Below are positions 55,201 through 62,012 of a stretch of DNA of 64,000 nucleotides, in pieces; the first letter of the stretch is position 1, and each line of letters begins with the position of its first letter. Source of the stretch: Bacillus_BU sp051233475 (lineage in GTDB: Bacteria; Bacillota; Bacilli; Bacillales; Cytobacillaceae); NCBI RefSeq assembly GCF_051233475.1, contig NZ_JBKFGH010000022.1, positions 111,727 to 175,726 of the forward strand. Direction: 5' to 3'. The notes below the pieces were generated by a model. That model saw only the letters and a list, made by a program, of their open reading frames with translations. It was not told where the DNA came from and did not search any database. The position numbers and the translations under genes are program-made.

Positions 55201-55952
55201 GCAAATTGGTTTTCTGGATGATCCGGGTCTTTTAAAGTAGTGTAGAAAATTTGCTCAGGTCTTACTCCCCAAGAAGCAAATGATTGCGATACACTTTCCT
55301 TAAAATCAGCAAAGCTTAATTCTTCATCTCGGTGTTTATCGATTTGATTAATGACTAAACATAATTGTTTCCCTGCCTGGGTTAATTCCTTTGTAAAAAG
55401 GAAATTGACTTCGGATTGGACATGATTATAGTCCATCACGTAAAAAATAAGATCTGCTAAATGAAGTGCTGACTCGGTTGCAATCCGGTGCGCATCATCA
55501 GTGGAATCAATCCCCGGTGTATCCATGATCATAACGTTGTTCGGCAGACTTGCATTTTTATGGCTAATTTCAACGGCTTCGATTTCGTCGCCATCTTTAC
55601 AATATGTTTTTACTTTTTCATAATCATAAGGAGCTAAGTAAACTCTCGGCTTCCCTTTTTTGAAAATTACCTTTGCATATTCTTCTCCGGTTTTCACCTT
55701 GACAAGATTCGCACTCGTTGGAATCGGACTTGATGGAAGCAGGTTATCCCCTATTAACCTGTTAATCATCGTCGATTTCCCAGCCGAAAAATGACCACAA
55801 AATGCAATCGAAAATTCACTTTGTTTTAATTTCTTTGCTAACTGCTCTGCTCTTGAAGCTGTTTGTTCATCATCGTTTTGTTTAAAAAGATCGTATAAAG
55901 CAGCAACCTTTCCAAGTAAAGTTTGCTCTTTTTGTTTGACAATTTGTACCAT
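52296..55952 (-). CDS. dynA: Two-headed bacterial dynamin DynA (YpbR)
   Basis: The product is 1218 aa and consists of two fused dynamin modules. The first has P-loop GHFSAGKSTMINRL (about 53-66) and TPGIDSTD; the second has GAFSAGKSSFANALIG (about 642-657) and TPGADSINAR. Long coiled-coil stalks and hydrophobic paddle segments lie between and after. B. subtilis DynA fuses membranes and helps cells withstand pore formation and phage-induced damage. Length agrees with the family. Confidence 0.95.
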   Translation of the reverse strand: MVQIVKQKEQTLLGKVAALYDLFKQNDDEQTASRAEQLAKKLKQSEFSIAFCGHFSAGKSTMINRLIGDNLLPSSPIPTSANLVKVKTGEEYAKVIFKKGKPRVYLAPYDYEKVKTYCKDGDEIEAVEISHKNASLPNNVMIMDTPGIDSTDDAHRIATESALHLADLIFYVMDYNHVQSEVNFLFTKELTQAGKQLCLVINQIDKHRDEELSFADFKESVSQSFASWGVRPEQIFYTTLKDPDHPENQFADLQGQLHAKIAAREESLPNTIYQSLVKLTADHLKMIKERDEEKISTLEEQLSAMSEEERDNLQNRIAQVENALQDMAKAVEEAGQAFNEEIDSILDNAYIMPFQTRELAQSYIEANQSDFKVGLFFAKNKTEQERQQRRERLFQDLSERVKSQIEWHLREFALKTLKESGTEQPELIEAAQSVKVNLDDELLEKNLKPGARLSGEYVLNYTNDVANSIKRLSRNSMAEMKALYLQELTKKNSIAVSKLKAELAELSEFQAALIQLDSFFSHHEQIAKTIERALNEQMDLTVFSQLAEAISNDSEEEVEVVRNSLEDAEAKEQKTDSSILIELPQSDSTTVISKQQVEKIVSHLRFSGQSIHSIPGLDKISAELKVRAERLESQQFTVALFGAFSAGKSSFANALIGEKILPVSPNPTTAAINRIKPVDESHPHGTVLVKLKNPEVLLDDVRRSLEVFDFDAAHFAAALSAIEKVLGTEEHLDAYSKVHYAFLRAFYNGYSNYESRLGQIIETDLAAFRDFVALEEKSCLVEWIDVYFDCPLTREGITLVDTPGADSINARHTNVAFEYIKSSDAILFVTYYNHAFSKADREFLIQLGRVKDTFELDKMFFIINAIDLANSEEEMSTVIEYVKDQLVGYGIRKPNMFAISSLLAIQEKLGQLSSNASRIEQFENAFYHFISGDLKEMVVDAAKAEHARAVQILNQMISSAQEDKSVKEAKRLAAISEHEEMHKFIGEQSDAFLKKRLTQEADELLYYIKQRVFFRFGDFFKESFSPAVLKEDGRNMKKALQMALQELIESIGFDFSQEIRATTLRLEAFIGKILKDRYQHLTEELREKNEGLSFSPFESQKMDGLKVETAFQSLDMKMFQKALSFFKNAKSFFEKNEKKLMQEELETVLGTPADDYLQFEGEQVKAFYISALEQETAKMITHISEQIDEYYEGVIASLSDEFPIETLLEVDKQIRHFN

Positions 55953-56043
55953 ACTTATACCCCTTGCCCCCTAATTTTCTTTATCACATTATTTTATCAG
56001 ACTTTTCTAACATTTCCTATATAAATGCATTTTCATTGAAAAA

Positions 56044-56073
56044 ATAAAAACCCAGGCTTTTGACCTAGGCGAA
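56044..56073 (-). terminator. Terminator of the Fur-box small gene
   Basis: On the minus strand GCCTAGG and CCTGGGT pair around TCAAAAG, followed by TTTTATTTT. Confidence 0.6.
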
Positions 56074-56085
56074 AGATAAAGAAAA

Positions 56086-56181
56086 TTATTTTATTTGTGA
56101 TGGTTTGGCAACATGATTTAATACATATTTAATCATGAATGAATAGCCAACTATAGTTGATAAGATAATTACTGATAGCAT
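56086..56181 (-). CDS. 31-aa membrane peptide under a Fur box
   Basis: I translated a frame from ATG 56179-56181 to TAA 56086-56088. It begins MLSVIILSTIVGYSFMIKYV and has one hydrophobic helix with a short basic C-terminus. AAGGTGGTG lies about 6 nt before the ATG. It has its own promoter, operator and terminator, which argues that it is real. It is not similar to FbpA, FbpB or FbpC as I remember them. Confidence 0.6.
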   Translation of the reverse strand: MLSVIILSTIVGYSFMIKYVLNHVAKPSQIK

Positions 56182-56209
56182 ATGTAACACCACCTTAGGT
56201 GAATGTGAA

Positions 56210-56233
56210 TGATAATGATTTTCATTTATTATA
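56210..56233 (-). promoter_or_regulatory. Fur box and -10 element
   Basis: TGATAATGATTTTCA (56210-56224) matches the 7-1-7 Fur consensus at all but one arm position. On the minus strand a perfect TATAAT (56228-56233) lies just upstream, so Fur would cover the transcription start. Confidence 0.75.
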
Positions 56234-56293
56234 TTAGCACGAGTGATAAACATTTTCAATGAACTTTATCACACTTAATAATTTATTTTAGTA

Positions 56294-56836
56294 TTACTCG
56301 GTTCGTCCCCAAAAAGAAGGCTTATAGTTTGTTAGCTGAGCAAGCGCCCGTTCTTCGATCGGGATTCTTATCGACATCATTCCAAGATTTAAAAGGGAAA
56401 AAATAACCGCTGTAAAATATGCATTAAACATCAACGGAATTACGAAGAGCTCTGTGCAGACAATACAATAGTTTGGATGTTTAATAAACCGATAAGGACC
56501 TTGTTGGATTGGATTGGCATCCGGGAGAACGATTATTTTCGTATTCCAAAACCTTCCCAGTGTCGTTAACGTCCAAATTCTTCCCGCTTGTGCGGCTAAG
56601 AAAAACATTACTAAAAACGGCCACAGCTTAGACAGGGACTTATTCAAAAGGGTTACCTCAACGAACAATCCAACAAAAAATAACACATGCATCGATACAA
56701 TCAATCGATAATGGTCTTGACCAAATTCAACTGCACCTTGAGCCTTCATCCATTTTTCATTATTCTTTGCCAGTCCAACCTCCAGCAAGCGTTGAATGGC
56801 GATAATAGAAATAAATCCGTAAAATAAATTCATCAT
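56294..56836 (-). CDS. ypbQ: Isoprenylcysteine carboxyl methyltransferase family protein (YpbQ/BpsB)
   Basis: The product is about 180 aa; the ATG at 56834-56836 overlaps the bcsA stop (TAATG) and follows AAGGTGG. It has four to five membrane helices with the family motif GPYRFIKHPNYC. In B. subtilis the ypbQ product methylates alkylpyrones made by the type III polyketide synthase encoded just upstream; the same pairing is seen here. Confidence 0.9.
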   Translation of the reverse strand: MMNLFYGFISIIAIQRLLEVGLAKNNEKWMKAQGAVEFGQDHYRLIVSMHVLFFVGLFVEVTLLNKSLSKLWPFLVMFFLAAQAGRIWTLTTLGRFWNTKIIVLPDANPIQQGPYRFIKHPNYCIVCTELFVIPLMFNAYFTAVIFSLLNLGMMSIRIPIEERALAQLTNYKPSFWGRTE

Positions 56837-57921
56837 TATTCCCACCTTAATAACAGCAGTTCTGAGCTGAATCCTGGTCCTAAAGCTGTCGCCAGTCCAA
56901 CATCACCTTGGATAGCTTTTTTCATAATCTTCTTCAAAACAAACAGAATGGTTACTGAGGACATATTTCCAAAGTTCTTTAAAATTTCAAGAGGTATGTC
57001 AATCATCGAAGCAGGAAGGTTAAGTGCTTCTATGTACGCTTCTAATACCTTCTTACCTCCTGGATGGGCGATAAAATGGTTAATACTGTTCCATTCCACT
57101 CCGGTTTTGGTTAAAAACTCACAAACATTTGGCTCTAACCATTTTTCTACAATGGTTGGTATGTCCTTTGAGAAGACTACATATAAGCCTTCATTTCTAA
57201 CATCCCAGCCCATAACATCAAGTGATTGTCGCATAAGGGTAGATTGGGTTGAGAGAATTTGAGGGGATGCTTTCCTTTTTTGATACGTTCTGGCATTTGA
57301 TTGGTCTCCGCAGACTAATGCACAAGCGGCACCATCTGCAAACAAGGATGTCCCGATTAAATTGCTTTTTGAACGATCGTTTCTTTGAAACGTTAAACTG
57401 CACAATTCGATTGATAATACGAGAACCTTTGCCTTTGGATAGGCCAGACAATATTCGTATGCTCTGGATAAACCGGACGCTCCACCGGCGCAGCCCAATC
57501 CCCAAAGCGGAATTCTTTTCGTATGTGGTGTAAAGGACAATTGATTCATGATTCTCGCTTCAATACTTGGTGTTGCTAAACCTGTGGTAGATACAGTAAA
57601 AATGGCTTCAATCTCTTCGTAAGCGAATGTTTCGGTAAGGAAATCCTCATTTGTTAAACAATTGTCAATTGCTTCTATTCCTAACATGATCGCGGCATCG
57701 ATATAGGCATTATTCTTTTCTGCCAAGGAATGATCTTGCTTGTACCATTCGAGTGGTTTGACCAAATGACGTTTCTCAATTTGGCCATTTTGAAAAGCTG
57801 TCAGCAAACGTTCAATATCCTTAAACGATTCAGAAAATAATTCTGCAGCAAACTCCATAGCATGCTGCTGCTCAATCACTGATTGCGGAACAGCATCGCC
57901 AATTGACAAAATAAATGGCAT
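56836..57921 (-). CDS. bcsA: Type III polyketide synthase (BcsA/BpsA)
   Basis: The product is 361 aa, a chalcone-synthase-like fold. The catalytic Cys144 lies in GLGCAGGASG, His in HFIAHPGG and Asn in FGNMSS. B. subtilis BpsA makes triketide pyrones from long-chain acyl-CoA. It forms a two-gene unit with ypbQ. Confidence 0.93.
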   Translation of the reverse strand: MPFILSIGDAVPQSVIEQQHAMEFAAELFSESFKDIERLLTAFQNGQIEKRHLVKPLEWYKQDHSLAEKNNAYIDAAIMLGIEAIDNCLTNEDFLTETFAYEEIEAIFTVSTTGLATPSIEARIMNQLSFTPHTKRIPLWGLGCAGGASGLSRAYEYCLAYPKAKVLVLSIELCSLTFQRNDRSKSNLIGTSLFADGAACALVCGDQSNARTYQKRKASPQILSTQSTLMRQSLDVMGWDVRNEGLYVVFSKDIPTIVEKWLEPNVCEFLTKTGVEWNSINHFIAHPGGKKVLEAYIEALNLPASMIDIPLEILKNFGNMSSVTILFVLKKIMKKAIQGDVGLATALGPGFSSELLLLRWE

Positions 57922-58016
57922 TGAACCCTCTCCTTACCAAATCAGTTTGATTATTTTCTCCAGAAATATAGGGGGTTATGTAAAAGAAAAGAAGAAACCG
58001 CGAGGATTAAAAACAA

Positions 58017-58308
58017 GGCTGTGTTAAAGCTCAGTGTTAATGGAGCGGAAGGCGCTTGACTCCTGCGGGAGCAGCGGGACAGGTGAGACCCCACAGGAGC
58101 TTTAGCTCCGAGGAGAAGGAAAAGCGGAAGCGGCTTGCCCAGGGGCGACAGGCATAAGACGAGCCGTCAAGAAGGTCGTTCTTTGACCTTCTTGACGGCT
58201 TGGCTTATGACCCCGAGCCCCTAGCCGCTGCAGCTAGACAGGCTCACCGCCCGCCCCGCGGAAAGCAAGCGCCTGGAGTGGAAATCAACAGTCAAGTTTA
58301 ACACAGCC
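58017..58308. mobile_element. MITE-like element, copy 3, with a nested 126-bp palindromic insertion
   Basis: Terminal repeats GGCTGTGTTAAA (58017-58028) and TTTAACACAGCC (58297-58308) are perfect; flanks AAAAACAA and TAAAACAA match at 7 of 8 positions. Relative to copy 1 the core is interrupted between CTCCGAGGAG (ending 58115) and GCTCACCGC (from 58242). Confidence 0.85.
58116..58241. repeat. Nested palindromic insertion within MITE copy 3
   Basis: This 126-bp insert forms a long hairpin: AGCCGTCAAGAAGGTC (58162-58177) pairs perfectly with GACCTTCTTGACGGCT (58185-58200), flanked by further pairing between GCGGCTTGCCCAGGGG and CCCCTAGCCGC. It has no reading frame and occurs once in the window. 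Confidence 0.75.
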
Positions 58309-58315
58309 TAAAACA

Positions 58316-58345
58316 AAAAAAAGCTTCCCTCGATTGAAGGAAGCA
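58316..58345 (-). terminator. Terminator downstream of the 42-aa zinc-ribbon gene
   Basis: On the minus strand GCTTCC and GGGAAGC pair around TTCAATCGA, followed by TTTTTTTT. Confidence 0.75.
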
Positions 58346-58441
58346 TGAACGTTTTGAAGAAGTTGTTGTGCTCTTTTATTATAATCCTAAGCCCCTAGTT
58401 TGGTCACGATGAAAATTTTTCCTGTATGACTCCCAATTTGA

Positions 58442-58570
58442 TTATTTCTTTTTATTCCCCTGATTTTGAACTTCAATGAAGATCTTCTTTTCGGCTAATT
58501 CTCCACAAACATCACATTTTTTTATATCGTCATATAAAAGTCTGCAACGTTCACAATAATATTTTTCCAT
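58442..58570 (-). CDS. 42-aa zinc-ribbon peptide
   Basis: I translated a frame from ATG 58568-58570 to TAA 58442-58444. It contains CERC near the N-terminus and CDVCG ten residues later, a compact two-knuckle zinc ribbon, then a basic tail ending NKKK. GGAAGTGA lies upstream. It follows pbuX by about 90 bp. Function unknown. Confidence 0.65.
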   Translation of the reverse strand: MEKYYCERCRLLYDDIKKCDVCGELAEKKIFIEVQNQGNKKK

Positions 58571-58661
58571 TACGTATCAGTCACTTCCTGTCAAATGAAC
58601 AGTTTGTTTTAACATATTCATTAAAAACAGAAACGTGACTGATTTTTAGGATAATAAAAAC

Positions 58662-59972
58662 CTATAAAACTTCTTGCTCTGCTAAGTTATTTAGCTTGGC
58701 TGTTTTATTTGCAGGAAAAACGTTAAAGACAATATTTAAAAGAATCGCTGTTAAGCTACCGGCTACAATGCCATTGTCTGTTAAGATTTGGATGTTTTCA
58801 GGAATCTTTGCAAATAAATCAGGTACTGCGGTTACTCCTAAGCCCATACCGACTGAACAAGCAATAATTAACAGGTTTTCTTGAGAAGCGAACTCGACTT
58901 TGCTTAACATTTTAATCCCATATGCGATGACCATACCAAACATGGCAACCATGGCTCCGCCAAGGACTGGAGTTGGAATAACAGTTGTTAATGCACCGAT
59001 TTTCGGAACGAGTCCTAATACAACTAAAAATGCGCCTGCTGCGTAAATGACCGATTTGCTTTTTACCCCAGATAGTTGTACTAAGCCTACGTTTTGAGAA
59101 TAGGTAGTGTACGGAAAGGCATTGAATAACCCGCCAAGAATAATCGCTAATCCTTCTGCACGGTATCCGTTCGCTAGATCCTCATCTGACAGCTTTTTCT
59201 TGCAAATATCAGATAAAGCAAAGTAGACACCTGTTGATTCAACTAAACTAACCAATGCAACAAGCGTCATCGTTAGGATTGGAGTAATTTCAAATGTTGG
59301 TGTACCAAAATAAAACATTTTCGGAAGATGAGCCCACGAAGCGTCTCCAACTGCTGATAAATTTACCTTGCCCATTAAAGATGCAATGACTGTCCCTGCG
59401 ACAAGACCTAATAATATAGAAATAGATCGGATAAAGCCTTTTGCAAATTTATATAGTAATAAAATGAATGCAAGTGTTCCAAATGCTAATGATAGATTAG
59501 ATAACGATCCAAAATCGGCGCTGCCTTGTCCACCAGCCATATTATTCATTGCAACAGGGATAAGGGTGATTCCAATAATTGTTACGACCGATCCCGTAAC
59601 AACCGGCGGGAAAAACCGGACAAGCTTACCAAAAAACTTGCCAATCACGACAACAATTAGTCCAGAAATGATAATTGAACCGTAAATAGCCGAAACACCA
59701 TATTGAGCCCCAATTGCGATCATCGGCCCGACTGCAGTAAACGTACATCCCAACATTACCGGAAGGCCAATTCCAAAGAAACGGTTGCGCCAAACTTGGA
59801 GGATTGTTGCGATTCCACACATTAAAATGTCGATTGAAACTAAGTAGGTTAATTGCTCGCCGGAGAGCCCTAAAGCCCCGCCCACAATTAATGGAACGAT
59901 TACCGCGCCCGCATACATCGCTAATACGTGCTGAATCGCTAATGAGGTAATTTTTAATGGTTGTTGTTTCAT
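58662..59972 (-). CDS. pbuX: Xanthine permease (NCS2 family)
   Basis: The product is 436 aa with 12-14 helices and NCS2 motifs (EQLTYLVSIDILMCGI, ALVSLVESTGVYFALSD, FNAFPYTTYSQNVGLVQLSGV). It imports xanthine. It starts at the xpt stop (1-bp overlap), so xanthine uptake and salvage are coupled under the upstream riboswitch. Confidence 0.95.
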   Translation of the reverse strand: MKQQPLKITSLAIQHVLAMYAGAVIVPLIVGGALGLSGEQLTYLVSIDILMCGIATILQVWRNRFFGIGLPVMLGCTFTAVGPMIAIGAQYGVSAIYGSIIISGLIVVVIGKFFGKLVRFFPPVVTGSVVTIIGITLIPVAMNNMAGGQGSADFGSLSNLSLAFGTLAFILLLYKFAKGFIRSISILLGLVAGTVIASLMGKVNLSAVGDASWAHLPKMFYFGTPTFEITPILTMTLVALVSLVESTGVYFALSDICKKKLSDEDLANGYRAEGLAIILGGLFNAFPYTTYSQNVGLVQLSGVKSKSVIYAAGAFLVVLGLVPKIGALTTVIPTPVLGGAMVAMFGMVIAYGIKMLSKVEFASQENLLIIACSVGMGLGVTAVPDLFAKIPENIQILTDNGIVAGSLTAILLNIVFNVFPANKTAKLNNLAEQEVL

Positions 59973-60565
59973 TATAATAACTCCTCCACCTGTCTGTTTA
60001 AAAATTGCACTTGCCCATTTTGCAAAGATTCAATTTCAGCTAATGATTCCACTCGATACCCTTTTTCCCGAAGCAGCATGCCTCCGTTTTGGAACGATTT
60101 CTCTATCACAATTCCAAAACCAACTACTTCTGCATTTGCTTGCTTTACGATATCAGCCAAACCAAGGGCTGCCTGCCCATTCGCTAAGAAATCATCAATG
60201 ATGAGCACACGGTCATTGGCTGCTAAAAACTTATTAGCCACCGCTATGGCATTCGTCTCCTGCTTTGTAAATGAGTAGACTTGACTGGTAAGTAAGTCCT
60301 CTGACATCGTTAATGAGATTCTTTTTCTGGCAAAAACAAGTGGTACATGAAGCATCATCGCTGCCATCACACCCGGTGCAATACCCGAAGATTCAATCGT
60401 TAATACTTTTGTGACTGCCTCGTTTTTAAAACGTTCTGCAAATTCCTTGCCAATTTCCATCATTAATAAAGGGTCAATTTGATGGTTTAAAAATGAATCT
60501 ACCTTTAAAACAGTATCTGATAATATGATTCCTTCATTTACGATTTTTCGTTGCAATGCTTCCAC
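59972..60565 (-). CDS. xpt: Xanthine phosphoribosyltransferase
   Basis: The product is 197 aa. The PRPP-binding motif VLIIDDFLANGQAA is clear. It converts xanthine to XMP. It is preceded by a guanine riboswitch whose terminator lies 234 bp from the ATG; most of that gap is MITE copy 4. Confidence 0.96.
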   Translation of the reverse strand: MEALQRKIVNEGIILSDTVLKVDSFLNHQIDPLLMMEIGKEFAERFKNEAVTKVLTIESSGIAPGVMAAMMLHVPLVFARKRISLTMSEDLLTSQVYSFTKQETNAIAVANKFLAANDRVLIIDDFLANGQAALGLADIVKQANAEVVGFGIVIEKSFQNGGMLLREKGYRVESLAEIESLQNGQVQFLNRQVEELL

Positions 60566-60609
60566 TATGTGATCCCCTCCCTATTCGTAAATGTTATTTT
60601 TAAAAAATA

Positions 60610-60788
60610 GGCTGTTAATTTTGGCTGTTGATTTGCGCTCCAGGTGCTCAGCGACCCAGCGGGGGAGTCCTGGAGCCTCCTCGGCGCGATTGCGCCTGTG
60701 GGGTCTCCAGTGACACCTTCTCCCGCAGGAGTCTCGCACCTTCCGCTCCAATCAACAACGTGCTCAAAATCAACATTGTTCTTTTAAA
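60610..60788. mobile_element. MITE-like element, copy 4, inside the xpt leader
   Basis: It has the same core as copy 2 (GTTGATTTGCGCTCCAGGTG to CACCTTCCGCTCCAATCAAC). The left end reads GGCTGTTAATTTT and the right end AACATTGTTCTTTT, so the terminal repeats have decayed. Any xpt mRNA must carry it as a large hairpin. Confidence 0.75.
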
Positions 60789-60798
60789 AAAACAAAAA

Positions 60799-60849
60799 AG
60801 CCTAAAGGCATCTGCACTCAAATAATGAGTGAGACAATACCTTTAGGCT
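60799..60849 (-). terminator. Expression-platform terminator of the xpt riboswitch
   Basis: On the minus strand AGCCTAAAGG (60840-60849) pairs perfectly with CCTTTAGGCT (60799-60808), enclosing a smaller ACTCA hairpin, followed by TTTTTTG. Confidence 0.85.
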
Positions 60850-60913
60850 AATAAATAAAAGGAAAGGAAATGAAAAGAACGAACATCAATGATCGTCCTT
60901 GTTCATATTGCTC

Positions 60914-60982
60914 ACTCATAGTCGGATTTTTTACGGAAATCCGGTAGAAACTTGCGGGCCATATTCCCGCGATTATATGAGT
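60914..60982 (-). promoter_or_regulatory. Guanine-class purine riboswitch aptamer
   Basis: On the minus strand P1 ACTCAT/ATGAGT encloses TATAATCGCGGGAATATGG, the conserved GTTTCTACCGG and the second hairpin ending CCGACTATGAG. The specificity base after CCGA is C (the C74 position), which reads guanine; adenine types have U. When guanine binds, the downstream terminator should form and shut off xpt-pbuX. Confidence 0.95.
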
Positions 60983-61007
60983 TAGTTACCGTATGAAATT
61001 TAAAGTT

Positions 61008-61036
61008 ATTATATCAATATAGTTTATTCTCGTAAA
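61008..61036 (-). promoter_or_regulatory. Promoter of xpt-pbuX
   Basis: On the minus strand TTTACG and a perfect TATAAT are 17 bp apart, with the start about 20 nt before the aptamer. Confidence 0.7.
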
Positions 61037-61254
61037 CCTTAAATATATTAAATTATTCCCTTATTCCGAGTTTACCCACCCTACACCCATCAACCAAAAA
61101 CGCTTTGGCAAGCCAATGGAAACCTTTTCTACTTATTCACAATTACTTTTGAGTTCACATTTTATTCACATTTTCTCACAATTAAATGTGACATAAATCA
61201 CCGAAGTTTCAGGTTTACACTATACCCATAATGGTAATTCATTAATTGAACATT

Positions 61255-61272
61255 TTGTGAACTTATTCAAAC
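61255..61272. promoter_or_regulatory. Possible Rex-like operator upstream of the oxidase operon
   Basis: TTGTGAACTTATTCAAAC resembles the Rex consensus TTGTGAAnnnnTTCACAA with a degenerate second arm. A TCACA-rich stretch (TCACAATTAAATGTGACA) lies about 80 bp upstream. NADH or redox control of the oxidase is plausible but rests on this match only. Confidence 0.3.
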
Positions 61273-61355
61273 AATATGGAATATTCTCTATTGTTCGGTA
61301 TGATGAAAGTGTAATCATCAAATATTTCCAAAATGTAATGAGGGGGTGTAAGGCT

Positions 61356-61511
61356 ATGGCTAAAACGGAGCTTGGAAATAAAACCAATGCACCGATTAAA
61401 CATGAAGAAGAACAATATTTAAAAGGAACATTGGTTTCCGTTTTCTTAGTCGCATTAGTCCTTATAGGTACTTGGGCAGGAGTTTATTTTATGTACGCAG
61501 ATCGTTTGTAG
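61356..61511 (+). CDS. Cytochrome c oxidase subunit 2A (ba3-type)
   Basis: The product is 51 aa from the ATG at 61356, which follows GAGGGGGTG; the in-frame codons upstream look non-coding. After a polar N-terminus of about 20 residues comes one membrane helix (about 25-48), the layout of the small subunit IIa of ba3 oxidases. It is first in a three-gene operon. Confidence 0.85.
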   Translation: MAKTELGNKTNAPIKHEEEQYLKGTLVSVFLVALVLIGTWAGVYFMYADRL

Positions 61512-61535
61512 AAGAGGGAGAGGGGAAAAAAAGCC

Positions 61536-62012
61536 ATGCATATCCATAAGTTTGAAAAGGTTTGGCTAATTTTCGGGATAGCGATGTTAATCGTATTCTT
61601 ATCGGTATTAGGGGTAAGTGCTTTTTATTTAGGAAATCAACCACCAAGCTGCTTAAATACCATTGATCCAGCAAAAGTTGATACAACAGCACCATTTGAT
61701 AAGCCAGGCCTTAAAAAAGTAGAAGGAAAAGAGTGGGACTACGAGTTAGTTATTGTTGCGTCCATGTTTAATTACAATCCTGGAGCTGTAGAGATTCCTA
61801 AAGGTTCAAAAGTTAAAGTTATGGTCACTACAAAGGATGTTATCCATGGATTTGAAATCGCAGGGACTAACGTAAATATGATGGTAGAACCTGGTTTTAT
61901 AAGTGAATATGTTGCTTCATTTAATAAAACAGGAGAATTCACTATTGTGTGTAATGAATATTGTGGTATGGGTCATCACATGATGACGTCGAAAATCGAG
62001 GTGGTTGAATAA
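61536..62012 (+). CDS. cbaB: Cytochrome c oxidase subunit II (ba3-type, CuA)
   Basis: The product is 158 aa. One N-terminal membrane helix (about 10-32) anchors a cupredoxin domain. The CuA ligands are His104, Cys139, Glu141 (backbone), Cys143, His147 and Met150. It accepts electrons from cytochrome c. It overlaps the subunit I gene by 1 bp (TAATG). Confidence 0.95.
   Translation: MHIHKFEKVWLIFGIAMLIVFLSVLGVSAFYLGNQPPSCLNTIDPAKVDTTAPFDKPGLKKVEGKEWDYELVIVASMFNYNPGAVEIPKGSKVKVMVTTKDVIHGFEIAGTNVNMMVEPGFISEYVASFNKTGEFTIVCNEYCGMGHHMMTSKIEVVE

Noticed and set aside
61141..61202. Canonical Fnr site upstream of the oxidase operon
   Set aside because: TCACAATTAAATGTGA has the half-sites in the opposite order to TGTGA-n6-TCACA, so it was kept only as part of a weak redox-motif note.
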